From the NCBI RefSeq assembly GCF_000002425.4, contig NC_037253.1:17872407-17936406 (forward strand): a DNA stretch of 64,000 nt. The letters run 5' to 3'. This document shows positions 1-12,373 of this stretch, in pieces. Numbering within the stretch: the first letter of the stretch is position 1; the number at the start of each line of letters is the position of its first letter. The translations under genes and the position numbers were made by a program. The notes under the pieces are model-generated. The model was not told the origin of the DNA and made no database searches. It was given only the letters and a program-made list of their open reading frames with translations. The stretch is from Physcomitrium patens (lineage: Eukaryota; Streptophyta; Bryopsida; Funariales; Funariaceae).

Positions 1-2300
1 CAAGGTTCCGATGTTCTACTAGTTGGAAAATAAAAATCAACCTTTCAATAAAAGCACAATTCTCTATCTATTCAATAGTATGCTATGCTACCACCTACAT
101 CAAATTAACAAGGCTTCATCACTTCATGATAAATGCCTAGTAAGGCTTTTGCAATAAAAAAAGTGGATTTTATTGGCCAATTTTTATATTTGGCAAAACG
201 ACCTTTGCATCATATATTAGGCATGTTCAATCCACTGCACTCCAATAATTAGGATATGGAATATAAGAATTATAATGTCTTTAGATTATACAATATTCTC
301 TTGTCTTTTTAGGAAGAACAAGCTTATTTTTGCCCAACAATTTGGCAATATATTAAAAATAGCTTCTTAAAAAAAGGCTTTACAATGCTCACAAAGATGT
401 ATCAGCTTGTGGATGATGTACTTTTGCACAACTATTAGAACACACATCCAATCAAACCAACACTAAAAGCAAACATTTATCATATTGCTAATTCTTCCTA
501 AACTTGAAAAACTTGTTGTGCCAAGAGCACTAGCAAGCGCAATAAATCTATGCATCTAAGTCTTTTCCAATATTAAAGGATTTATGTCAACCATGATATC
601 TATAAAATTAGAAACAATCCATTTGTAGAACCAAATGGCTATGATACTTCCTATTATAAGCACATCATTACTTGCCACTATTAGAGACTTACTTTCAATG
701 CTCCCTGAATAATTTGTAGCAATGATGCTCTAATAAATAGCCAAATTCTTATTTCAAGACCAAGTGTTGTACATGGTTTGTTCCATCATGGCAAGAATTA
801 ATAGCATGTTGCTCTCAAGATCCTCAATAATTACCACCTCTACACCATTAATCAAACCAACCATAGCCATCTACATTAAGTATGCTCTTAAAGTACGTGC
901 CAACCTTGGCAAACTATTTGCACTCTTTTTTAGAAAATTTTCTTTAGAAAATAACTACTTAGCTTTCGTTTGAGATTTTACCATCATTGTAGATGCATAA
1001 AACGCCCTAGACATATATTATGTCTTGTAATTTTGTACTTCTTTGATAGAAGATGTATGAGGTATATTTCAATCTTATCTTCACCTATATCTACTCTACC
1101 TACCTAGACAATGGTACAATAGTTGGCTAAAATATTATTTATTCTTGTGGACATTACAATCTAATATGAGACTATCTAAACAACATCAAGTATCATTATA
1201 ATAAAAACTTGAATCAACACATGCTGAAATATGATAATAGTATTATTAGCCACTACAAAACTCCTAAATATTTATATTATAGCCATTGATATTCATATTA
1301 CTATTATTGATAATAATATTTGTTATTCCATAGATATAGTCTCTAAAATTATTAATATTATTGAGATCATTGTTATGATAGATGCCATTATTAGCATCGA
1401 TAATAAGGTCCTACTTGGTCTCAATTTGATGATTTAAACATCAGGTTTACTAGATGTCATCTATCAATGCATGACAATCAATTTATCCAATGTTGCTCTA
1501 TATGTAATCTTGTTTTCTATAGTGACCATGACTTTAAAAGCAATTGCTTTTCCTACCTCACTTTTCTTATTTGTTATCAAACATAACCTTTATAACTGAT
1601 CCACCTTTCTTAGTTTTTGCCTACTTGACAGCAATATCTATGTTTGAATACATCCAAATTAAGGCCAAAAGATATAGTTCTAATACTAGTTCAACAACTA
1701 TCTACTCTTGTTTGCATAAACACTACTTTTATAGTGCTCTTATTCTCACAACATGAGTACCATAACAACATTGTCATTACTTTTCAAAGTTAAAACCATA
1801 GCAATGTCTCTCCAAACAAAGTTGTATTTTAGTGGCTCATGGGATATATAATAGTTTCTATCACAAAAAAATCACCACTTTGGTAGTCAATCCTTTGGTT
1901 GCTCCAATCTTTAATCATATACATCAAGTCTTGGCTTGCTTTATAGCCATTTTGAAAAAAATAGTCAACCAACTCTCTCTCACCACTCATACTTCTATTG
2001 GATTAAACAAAGTACCATAATCCAACATCACTATGGCCCCACCAAAGACACAATTCCAACCAATATACATCTAATCAATTTACTAGCAAAAATTTCTTAT
2101 AAGGATGCATGAGATCTAGCTTGATGCTAATCTAATAGTCAAGTGGAAACAACATGTCACTTGACTAATTCATGAAAATCTTGATATCTTTACTATCATT
2201 CATATTGATGTTGGCAAAACCATCTTGATCAATTGTGACATTGTGACTAGATTTCTATCCATTTGGCAATTTAACTATTAAAAAAAACATGAAGAAATAA
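1..2300. other. AT-rich DNA without a recognisable gene
   Basis: The reading frames here are short, have no recognisable domain and are interrupted in every frame. The stretch lies directly upstream of a decayed gypsy reverse transcriptase on the + strand, so it may hold that element's gag-protease portion decayed beyond recognition. I could not pick out a protease active site or a zinc knuckle. Confidence 0.5.
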
Positions 2301-2379
2301 GAAGTGATCAAATATGAGGTATAAAAACTATTTAATACCAATATTGTTAGTCTTTTCCTCTCTCTATGGGTATTGCTTA

Positions 2380-5250
2380 TTATTTTGATGGAAAAGAAGA
2401 AAAATAATACTTATTTTTGTATCTACTACCAATGGTTGAATTCCATTACAAAAAAAGATACCTATCATATTCTATGTATTGACAGCATCTTAAACAAGCT
2501 TCAAGAGGTCACTATCTTATTGTCTATTGATTTGACTAGTGGATTTTGACAAGTTCCACTTTCCAATGCTGCCAAAGAAAAAATTTCCTTCATTTATTCA
2601 CAAAGCTTGTTCTAATTCAATACTATGCTTGTGAAACTGTGTATTGCTATGCCCACTTTTCAACAACTCATGGATTTGGTATTGGAAAAATTCCAATGAA
2701 AATGTATCCTAATATATGTTGATAATATTCACATTTATTCTAGAAACTTTGATTCACATCTGGACAATCTTCAATACATCTTTACTTGCATGCAAAACAG
2801 TAGAATCATAAGTAAAAAAATATATCATTGAGTTGTACAAGCTTACATATCTTTGCACCGTTGTTTTTGTTATGAAAGTATGGCCTGATTTTGACAAAAT
2901 ACAAGCAATTTCTTAATTTTTATTTCATCTTAAACTCAAATGTATCTAATCTTTCATTGAGTTGATCAATCACTACCAAAAATTTGTTTGCAACTTTTCT
3001 ATTACTATTAGACTCTTTTATGGATTAATGAAGAAAGGCATGGCCTTTGTCTAGGATCAAGCCAAGTAGTCCACTTTTGATAAATTCAAGACCGACCTAT
3101 ATATTGTTCTTCTTCTTATTTTTTTCCATTTCTACTTACCATTTATTCTAAAAACTAATGCCATCCATGATGTGTTATGTGTTATTTTGAGTCAAAAGAT
3201 TGATCATAGAAAATAGGTTGTAGCTTATGTTTTATGAAAAATTTCTAAAGTCAATAAGAACTATGGAATCAATGACAAAGAAGCCCTTGTTTTTATTTTT
3301 TTGTAAATCACTTCTAGCCATATCTTCACAACTCAAAATTTTTGATCAAAATTGATCATGCTCCTACTTGCATCCTAATAAAATCAAAAAACTTGACAAG
3401 ATGATTGGCACATTAGGTTCTAATCCTTCAATTCTATAGTTGTACCATTATCTACAAGTTGAGATGGCTATATATTAATATTAATATATTAACCTAGATT
3501 GATCTCATGGCACAAGAATCCTATTCTACTTTCTAAGATTTGGATTTGATTCAACAGTTATTTTTTTTCACCACCACTAAGGCAACCAATGGATCATAGC
3601 TTCTTGTTACATGATCCTAACACATTACCTACTCCCAAGCAAGATATAAGCAAAGTTATCTCTTGTTCTAATTTTTTTAATTAATATGAGCTTGAAATAG
3701 TAAATTCTATATTTATTGTATATATTTTTTTTATTGATGATCCAAGTTTACTTGAGCACATATACAAAGCTTGTGGAATTCTAAAATTTAATAACATGCC
3801 ACACTAGAAGAAATTGTCATATATTTTATTTTTAAAAAACTTTAAGATTATGATTAAAATATAACAAGTTTTATTGTTATGATAGCCATTTAGGATACTT
3901 AAAAGTGAAGTTCACAAAGGCAAGTACTTTCAATCTAATACTCAAAATAAGAAGTTGCTCAATATACAATGTATGTATCCATTATAGAAGCAATGTTATT
4001 TGATGTACTCATAGAAGCTTGTTGGATTAGCTCAATTGCTACTAGCCTAGACAAGACTTTGGCCAAAAAGATGAGATACCATCTTCCTAAATACCTCACG
4101 TAAGATGGGACTTTTTTTTACAAAAAGATAGTTCCAAAAGGCATTTGTATCTTGTAGGTTGCCAAAGCTTCAAATTTCTTTTAAATCCTAAAACTATTCT
4201 ATGTGATATACATGTCAAGATACTTTGCAATACAAAGAAAACTTAAACATCTTCAAGAAATATATCATTGGATTGACATGATAGGCAATATAACCAACTT
4301 TATTAAAAATTGCCTACTATGTTAAATGTAGCAAACATATGACAAGAGTATCAAATTATACATGTTGACTTCTATTCCCATTTTTGAGCCCTTTACATGG
4401 GTAGATAGGACCTCATGGGACCATTAACAAAAACTACCTCTTGTCACAAATATGTGATTGTTGCTACTTGTTATTTCACCAAATGAAACAGAAGTACAAG
4501 TATTAGAGTTAAAAGATTGTGAGAGTATTGGTCAATTTTTCTTTGACTTTGTTATGATACAATATATTAGTCTTGTTGAAATATCAACCAACAATGGGAG
4601 TAAATTTTGTAATGCACTAATGGACATCTCAACCATTGTTTTGTGCACAAAACACACAATCACTTCATTTTACCATCTTCAGTGCAATAGATTGTTGGAG
4701 AGGTTCAATCAAATATTGTACTTATTTATCATAAAGAATAGAAAATATGATGAGTATTGGCATACCATGCTGCCAATGATCATCTTTGTCTATTGTAAAA
4801 GTGTATTTTTGAACACAAGATTCTTCAAATTTGAAATGCTTTATGGCCATAAATCACAAATATCCATAGTGCCTCTTAATTTGGCCTCAACAATGATAGA
4901 ATCAATAGACATACATATATGGTTGCACAAACTACTACAACATTGGAGCCATCTCCAAGCACATGCCCATAATAACATCAACAAAACTCAACAGTTCCAA
5001 AAAAAATGCCATGTTCAAAAAAAAAATAACATACACTAGGAAATTTGTCATCAACAATGTCATCTTGTATTGCAAGGAAAACCATTGTGAAAAACAAGGC
5101 AAATTTTAAGCCAAATTCATCTACCTTTATTATATTACTACCATTGATGAAGAAAAACATCAATTATGCTTTAAGTCAATTTGGCCAAAAATTGCATCCA
5201 TATTATTTCTATTACTAAGATTTGACTTAATACATTGTAATTTACATTTT
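2380..5250 (+). mobile_element. Decayed Ty3/gypsy element (RT, RNase H, integrase remnants)
   Basis: Frame-broken polyprotein in gypsy order. At about 2,390-2,830 are reverse-transcriptase segments, including a KKDTY-like stretch, SIDLTSGF and YVDNIHIYSRN, which stands where the YxDD box belongs and has lost one Asp. At about 3,130-3,320 are RNase H remnants (INDKEALVF). At 4,260-5,040 is the integrase, with LKDCES, STNNGSKFCNAL, a SPYHPQ-like segment and LLERFNQ. The 193-residue open frame at 4,458-5,039 is the integrase core. The second catalytic Asp, expected in a DNGS motif, is Asn here, while the Glu of ERFNQ is kept. In-frame stops are numerous and the region is AT-drifted, so the element is dead. 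No chromodomain or LTR pair was found, so the gypsy lineage is undetermined and the limits are approximate. Confidence 0.85.
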
Positions 5251-6607
5251 AATCTCAGCAATATCAATTTGGTTGGCCGCAATGTACAATATTCACAAAA
5301 TTGTTCTAAGAATAACACTACTATAGCCCAATATCTCCTAATATCTCCTAGGGGGAAGTCCTTCTATATGTGTAGAGATAAAGAATGGGCTCAACACAAA
5401 TCGTGTGCTTCTCAATAAGAACTTAGCAAAGCCTACCTACCTTGTAGAACTAGTGAGAATGCTTTTCTTGCACCATTTTTAATACAAAAAACCACTTAGC
5501 ACAACAGCGTCGGCATGTATTGGGGTGTGTATTATTTGCCCCATCTACATGCTTGCATCTCGTCTGGATGACTTTCATCTAAGTATCCTCCTCGTATCGT
5601 CGCTTTGTATCGTCACTATAACCTGAGCTCATGGTGGTGGGAGACCGGATTATAATCGGTCACACCAGATTGGCTGAGATAGAAATCACGACTAGCTAGT
5701 TCTTTCCCTCTACAGGGCAAGGCAAGGCAAGGCAGTAAAGGCGTGACTCTGCAGGTATGAACTGCAGGATTGCTCACTGTCTAATGTGGTTTTTTCGGTC
5801 ATACTTGATAGTTGATTACTTGTCTCATTTACATATCCCTAGTTTCATGAAAGGACTCCTCTCTTTCACTGAGCATTCCCTTCCCTAAACTCTCCGAATT
5901 GACAGTTATTTTCATCCTAATTTCACCTGAAGACTTCACTTCAAAGATTAGCATACATCTGTACTCTATTTTGCTCTGTGCACAAGCCCACAAGCTGACT
6001 GGTGGTTGTCATCGGACCAGTATTGGAGCAACCCATGTTGCAGAAAACGCAGGGCAAGTCTCACAAGAGTTGGATTCCAGTTCGTTTTGATTCTAGACTG
6101 GATTCTCAAGGCCCAGAGACACCATTTTGCATTTCAATCCTGCATGGAATGGTTTCTCTCCTCCATAGGACATTGACATAATGGGAGTTAAGAATGAGTG
6201 AAAAGGTATTGCTTTGGCGAGCACACAGAGTTTGCTTGGCCGGTATACAATCTCCCACCACAGCAGATTATTTCAACAGAGGCTGTTGAAAATAAGCAAA
6301 AGTAGTAGTCAAGTGCAATAATTATGGACCTACCACATAGGAGCAAGGGCATTAATGATAACGTTGATGCTGCGTGATGATAATCCTTATCATGAACCTC
6401 AACTTTCATACAAGTTACCAGTTCATTGGAAATTTTCAAGGGTTTAATCATTCAGGGTGATAAGGATCCACTGCAGTCAGTGAAACTTCAGAAACTGTCA
6501 AATATAACCATGACGTTATCTGGCGAACTAGAGTAGTAAGTCAGCAAACTCGTATGCGTTCTCACAGACTTCAAGTCGTCGCCACTAAAATCACAAATTG
6601 CAGTTCT
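5251..6607. other. Intergenic; probable RPL6 3' UTR side
   Basis: Base composition shifts from AT-rich to balanced near 5,400-5,500, marking the edge of the gene island. A short tandem of GGCAA units lies near 5,717-5,732. No reading frame has recognisable domains. The part next to 6,607 is presumably the 3' UTR of the minus-strand ribosomal protein gene; I could not fix a polyadenylation site. Confidence 0.4.
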
Positions 6608-8315
6608 TCAGAACACTAGCTCATGGGGTTTGACACCGGACTTCAAACTAAATCTGGCAGCAAGGTAACTTTTCAACTCTGGTACTGCTTCAATAAGAGG
6701 GATCAGCTTAGCATCAATTGCCTTTTGGTCCTCCTTCTTCTCCTCGGGTATAGTTTGGGCTTCGTTCTGTGTTCACATAGATCACGGTATAAATTTTACC
6801 GACTGCATAATACAAAGAAAAGGCTACACAAACACACTGCTGAAAACGTTAAAGTCAGTCATGCTGCTCCAATCGGAACCGATAAGAATGATGGTGAATA
6901 TTTTGCTCTGATGCACAGTGATGATAGTGAATACTTACAGCTTTCTCAGCTTCAAAAAACTCAGACTCCCCTTTGGTTTTCTTGGCAACTTCCCTCTTGA
7001 AGTAGGAGTCGGAGAACTTGGCAACATCGACAGATGAAATATCCACCTTAGTTGATGTTGCAATAACGTAAGCCTGGTTCACTCTTCGCAGTGGGACACC
7101 ATTCACCTTGAATGGTCCTGAACAATATTCAAACATCAAATTAAAATCCTATACTGTGCATCAAGGCTATGAATGAAAAACGAGTGCGAAAGCACTCACC
7201 TAGTTGGATAAACAGTCCTTGACCAAATGGTGCATAAGCAGACATCGTCGCACTACAAATTTACTAAAAAGGAAAACTGCACCACATTTGCTCTGGTAAT
7301 CCCTTGAGAGAACAAATTGGTCACCACAACTAGCATTCATACTAAGTTATGTAAAAAAGAATCGGAATTAGCCAAAGCGTAATCAAAACGACAGTGGATA
7401 TTAATCGCTTTAGGACAAGCCTGATGATGACACATTCGTTTTGTGTACCACAGCCCTCGGTGACCACTAGACTCGAACATCGAAGGCACTACCAGAACCA
7501 TAAGAACCCTAATGAGACAATATGCCAAGAGAATTACGCACCAGTGACCAAAAGAAGCCCGGATTCCAACTGCTTCAAGAACACTACACGTTTTCCCTTG
7601 AAGTGACCCGCCAACAAAATCAGAACGGTCCCAGGAGTAATGCTCGACCTGCAAGACCAAGCGGGAATCAAATCGCAAAACAGCAGACATTTCGAAGTTT
7701 AATCCCACAGAGTACTTCAATTGCTCGTGGTAACGGAGAAAGGACATGACACATCCAGCTCCCATCCTCACTCTAAAACATACCCCTATCAGAAATATAG
7801 CCGCCTACAGCGGAACGGACGGTGAGCACACTCAACTGCGCAAGATGAGACCGAATCATCAAAAGACAAAACTACCATACACAACCTCCAAGAGAATAAA
7901 TAGCTAGATAGGTAATCAATTCTCCGTCCAGACCCAAAACGACTGAAACGCTCCAACCTAAATACCTACGTCTAGTCAAGTCCCCGCAGTGTCCCCTTCC
8001 ACTCTTCGACGGGGACAGAAGAGAATGAAAAAAAGTACGATACCCACAATCCTCAACGAGCTCCGGCACTTACCTCAACCTAGGGGCATTGACGACCTTG
8101 TTCTTGTGCAGGGGCTTGGGGACATCATCAGCGGGATAGAACTTAGGAGCGCGGACAGCCGGAGCCGCAGCAACTGCCTTCTTCTCGTGCGAGGGGAACT
8201 TGCCTCCATTCTTCGCCTTGATGGCCCACAAGCCGCGCTTGTGATAGGTCTTCGACCTCCCGTTGCGGCCAATGCCCCGCACTAGCTCCTTGCTGCGAGT
8301 CGCTTTGGGCGCCAT
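6608..8315 (-). CDS. RPL6: 60S ribosomal protein eL6 (RPL6), 4 exons
   Basis: Structural protein of the cytosolic large ribosomal subunit. By frame and splice signals I place the coding exons at 8315-8074, 7648-7542, 7117-6939 and 6766-6608 (687 nt, 228 aa, close to the usual plant length of about 230). Exon 1 encodes the plant-type N terminus ([16 protein letters not shown]..., then [17 protein letters not shown] and [10 protein letters not shown]). Exon 2 carries the conserved [13 protein letters not shown] and [10 protein letters not shown] core ending in GLLLVTG. Exon 3 has [19 protein letters not shown] and STKVDIS. Exon 4 ends in the family C terminus KPHELVF. Donors read GTAAGT, GTGCGT and GTAAGT; acceptors end in CAG. 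The ATG is the family start. A further well-formed 64-nt exon-like segment lies in intron 2 and is listed separately. A CT-rich tract (sense) lies about 0.5 kb upstream. Identity is very secure; UTR limits are unknown. Confidence 0.96.
7200..7263 (-). other. Cryptic or alternative exon inside RPL6 intron 2
   Basis: In sense orientation a strong polypyrimidine tract and TTTTTAG acceptor precede a 64-nt segment that ends at a consensus donor (CTAG|GTGAGT). If spliced between exons 2 and 3 it brings an in-frame TAG within its first 11 nt and also shifts the frame, so it would act as a poison exon. It also contains an ATG (7245-7243) whose 15-codon frame joins exon 3 in phase, so it could instead serve as an alternative first coding exon. 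Splicing is inferred only from the sequence. Confidence 0.4.
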
Positions 8316-8832
8316 CGGTACACTGAGAAAAGAGAAAGGGGAAGGAACCGAACAGACGCAAACCCTAACAACTCCTGCTGCAACAACGCAGCTCGATTCC
8401 GCGCGAGGGACGTAGGACGATTAGAAGAGACCTCGGCGCGTGAAGCTCCGCAGCCTTCAAGGCCCGAGTGCGAAGCCCTAATGGATGAAACGCATCCCTT
8501 TTGCAAACATCATCCCATAATGAACAGCGGAATGTTTCAGCTATCATCCGTTCTGTTCAGTTTGAACTCCCTTCGGAACAAGAATTTGTCCCGGCGATCC
8601 ATGAATTGCCAAAACTGCAGATTCAAATGCGTCGCTCTGCTAATGGAAACGTACTCGATTTGAGAGGTTGATGCGCATGGACAGTCGATTAATTGACTCC
8701 TCGAAGACGGGCGGAATGAAATCTTTGCGCGAAAGCTTTGAACGGTTATAAGTTCACGAGGTGGAGCGAGAAAAAAAATTCCAAACTTGCGCGAAGAGAA
8801 ATTTGTGAGAAGGATTTTGTGGGTGTGCGGGG

Positions 8833-8863
<31 letters not shown>

Positions 8864-10536
8864 AGGAGGGAAGCATTGCGGAAATCGATGGAAGGGATTT
8901 TGAGGTAGAGACATTCGAAGGAGGGGAATGGCGAGAGGCAGGGGGGTCGGTTATGGCGTTAACGGGGAGTGGGGGGTAAGCATAGTTAGGACGAAGCCTC
9001 AGGACCGGGGCCATGTTAACCGTTCTTTCCCCTGTTCTAGCATCCGAGTGGTGCTGCTGGGTTAGCCACATCCGCCTCGTAGCCCTGTGCGAGCCTGATT
9101 CTGCGACCTCTTCCAGGCGCAGACTTTCAGTAGCTGAGAGAATTTATGTGGCTGTGCTATTGTTTGGAATGCGTGACATGCGCTTGATAGGGGTGAAGAG
9201 GACGCAGAGTTGGAGAAGAATGTCGAGGATATGTGTCCGCGACCTCGCAACAGGGTTGAGAGGAAATGGAATTTACGCGCCGCGGTTGGATGTGGCTTTG
9301 GTGGGAAACGAAGCAGCATTTTCTGCGGCGTGAACCGCCTGAATTAACTGGGGTGTGTAGGGAAAATGATAGGGAACGTAGTGATGAGTGGTTTTGTGAT
9401 CCGGTGTAAATTTGGTGACAAATGGTTTACACAATGAGTAATGCGCTCTTGCCATGAGTTGGATATGTGCGAGATGGCGATGGCGAGAGGGATGGCTGCT
9501 CTAATAGTATAAGGGCTTCACCTCTCATTGTACTTCAAAATCACGGCGTGCGCAGGTACATCAGAATCTCTTCTTGTGCGAGTCTATCACAAAGGACTGC
9601 ACAAATCTATAAAAGAGTCGGCGTAAGTCGAAGTGCAATCCTTCTGCCAACAAAAAAGCACCTTAGACTGGTGCCACGCTACAATGATCATCGCAACCAT
9701 TCCTGTACTCGATGTTATCCGGTTCTACTAACACTTGGAAGCACCTTCAGTTTCGGTTGTGACCGTTCTAGGCTCAATCCGTTTTTCTAAAGTTCACTTG
9801 AAGCAGCACCTTAAAATTACTTCAGTTTGTGGGGTCATGAGTCTTGGACATGCTTACGGGATGGGGTCTCTCTAGGTAAATTTTACTCATCACAGTGCCT
9901 TCGTGATAAAGGTCGGGGCAATTCCATGAGATTGTCAACAATGTACTACAGCTGTCTTCTTTCGACAAACAGTTCGCAGTAGTCTTCTCCTGCCTCTGAC
10001 AGGCAAGAGGGCAAATTCTTGAACAAGACCTTCGTCTTAGCACAATGAAGCACTGCACCTTCCATGAGTCCTACACCAATAGCCACTCATAAATTCTTGA
10101 AAGACGTTCATTCCCTTTCATGAATGACAAGTGACCCAGTGCACCTGAATACATGGGAATACAATTCAAAGGCATACCTAGTTCTTAAACTTTGTTTGTT
10201 TCCGATCTATAGCTAAAGGTTTATGACGATTGCTGTCCTCGTTGTACGTTAGACTTTGACACTTGGTCTGTCCAGTAAGTCAACTTCAGCTTCGTAATCG
10301 TAAATGTGGCAAATTGCAGGTATTGCTTGACGAATTAAATAGGTATTGGCAAGTGCGTTCCAGAGATCGTATGCGCAGCATTTCTTCGACCATATCAACA
10401 ATTGCAAGCAGCAGGAACAATCCAAGCCGGCTCCGTGCCCCGCAAGCTTTTCAGGAATTAAGCTGGACCTGCACAGGTATGATCCCAAAAACAACTCTGT
10501 CCGAAAAACCTCACCAAAGTGGGTGCTCGACCTAGA
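8316..10536. other. Intergenic between divergent RPL6 and the Sfi1-like gene
   Basis: A GC-rich, promoter-like region between two divergently transcribed genes. The minus-strand frame at 9,319-9,062 starts with ATG and has a Ser/Arg/Phe-rich, transit-peptide-like composition. It ends in a stop and has no recognisable downstream exon before RPL6, so I do not call it a gene. Frames near 10,263-10,535 may be 5' UTR of the + strand gene. Confidence 0.4.
8833..8859. repeat. (GA)n microsatellite, CT tract on the RPL6 sense strand
   Basis: Thirteen or so GA units on the + strand, which is a pyrimidine CT tract on the coding strand of RPL6, about 520 bp upstream of its ATG. CT-rich tracts are common in plant core promoters and 5' leaders, including ribosomal protein genes. 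The functional role here is inferred from position. Confidence 0.8.
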
Positions 10537-11600
10537 ATGCAGCAGCCTTCATTCAAACCTCCGTTAACTCCCAATTCCCAATTCTCAGCTGCCATGTCAA
10601 GCCCCCGTAAGTACTCGACCCCCAAGTCCTCCCTCCCTCTTGGCCACTGCCTACAATCAGCATCACAAAAACTACAGATTACGCTGATGGAAAATTACTC
10701 TGCCTGCAACAGAGAACAGATGCAGGCATCCGGTGGACGAGGTTTCCAGACCCCCAGCGGCCGAGGTGGCCCTTTCATCAGCAACTACATGGCTACCTCC
10801 TCCGCCATGATGTCCACCAGGCCAAGCACATCTTCCACCTCCCCTGGCCAACAACAACACACCAGCACCAACACCTTCAGAAACGGGCCTGGTGCTGGGC
10901 ATGGCTCCGCACTGGGTACCAGCAACGGGGGGAGCACCGCAGGAGGAGGAGGTGGAGGAGGTGGTATCAACATCAACAGCAAGAGCGTTGTGTTCAGCAA
11001 CAAAACCTCGCCCATGGACCCGCGGTCGCCGACCGCCAGTACGAATCCGGGCGCCGGCCGCGGAGTGGGTGGACAGGGTCATCCCGGCGTCCCGCTCACG
11101 TTACGCGGCGGCGCCGTCGGGCCGCGACTGCGCGCGGAGGGTTTGATGGTGCCGCCGGCGTCGGACGCAGCCACGCTGCGGCGGCAAGTGGCGGCCTTGC
11201 AGCTGGACTTGGAGGCGCATATTGACGGCGAGATGCGGCTCCAAAGCATCAACAATGAGCTGCGTGAAAGGTTTTTCTCCGTTCATCCGACCTTTTATCC
11301 CTCCATCGTCGCGTGTTCATTCATCCTTCATCCATCCATAGTATCGTCCTATTCATATTGACTCATCTTTTTAGAAATTTAATAATAATTTGACTTCATT
11401 TTGTTTGTATTATAGGTTAGAATTGTACATGAAACAAAACCATGAAAATGTTGAAAGGGCAGAAAATGAACTGAACACCCTTCATGAAGATATGGAACAA
11501 ACTTTGGAGCTTCAGCGTCGATTAGCACAAAGGTTTGTGTACATTATTAGTGAATACCTTAAAATATGAGTTGTAGTTATATATAAATCTATATAACTCC

Positions 11601-11639
<39 letters not shown>

Positions 11640-12341
11640 CTTTGCCAATTATTTATATTTTGAGATTTAAAAGTTGTGTTAAACTTTTGGGTTGATCCAA
11701 ATAGGGCTCAAGCACTTGAAAAAGAAAAGAAAGATATGGAGGCTGTACTGACAAGAGCTGCCGACTCATATGAAACAGAACGAGCAATCTTAAACAATCG
11801 ATTAGCTGAAATGAGTGTTGAAGTAGGTGACAAAGCAAATGCTGAGGCCAAAATTGCATTTCTGGAGGTTTTAAGCTTTTTCACATCTTCAATATTACAA
11901 GTATATATGTGTGTGTGTGTGTGTGTGCATATATATATATACATATACATATATATGTTCACAGTCAAGAAAATAAAGACATATTTAACTATAAAAAGCT
12001 GAAGTATCCTTGTACATTATATGTTGTAAAGATATTAATAAAAAAGGAATTTAGAATCTTCTTTGAAAAAAATTATTAAGGTATAAAAAAATAATAATTT
12101 GATTTAAGAATGTGATCTCATTCTGTACAGTTGTGAATTTTGATATGATTTTGAATATGAGTACAATGTGTTTGTATAGGCAGAATTATCAACTTCTACG
12201 AATTTGAAAGATAAATTAGAAGAGAGGTTGCAAATTATAACCGATGAGGTTTTATTTCTAAAAGCAAAACAAGAAGAGTACACTGAAGAAATGCATAATT
12301 TAAGTAAAAAGGTAACAATATTTTATAGCAACAAAACAACT

Positions 12342-12373
<32 letters not shown>

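Noticed and set aside
7200..7245. [12 protein letters not shown] peptide taken as the core exon 2 of RPL6
   Set aside because: The true conserved exon, with [13 protein letters not shown] and [10 protein letters not shown], lies at 7648-7542 and joins exons 1 and 3 in phase. The peptide is retained only as an alternative-exon candidate.
10607..10660. Intron with a GTAAGT donor inside the first exon of the Sfi1-like gene
   Set aside because: The only phase-compatible acceptor gives a 54-nt intron, shorter than usual plant introns, and the frame is open without splicing.
10672..11082. Minus-strand frames over the Gly-rich exon
   Set aside because: They are shadows of the GC-rich exon on the + strand; frame continuity and splicing support only the + strand gene.
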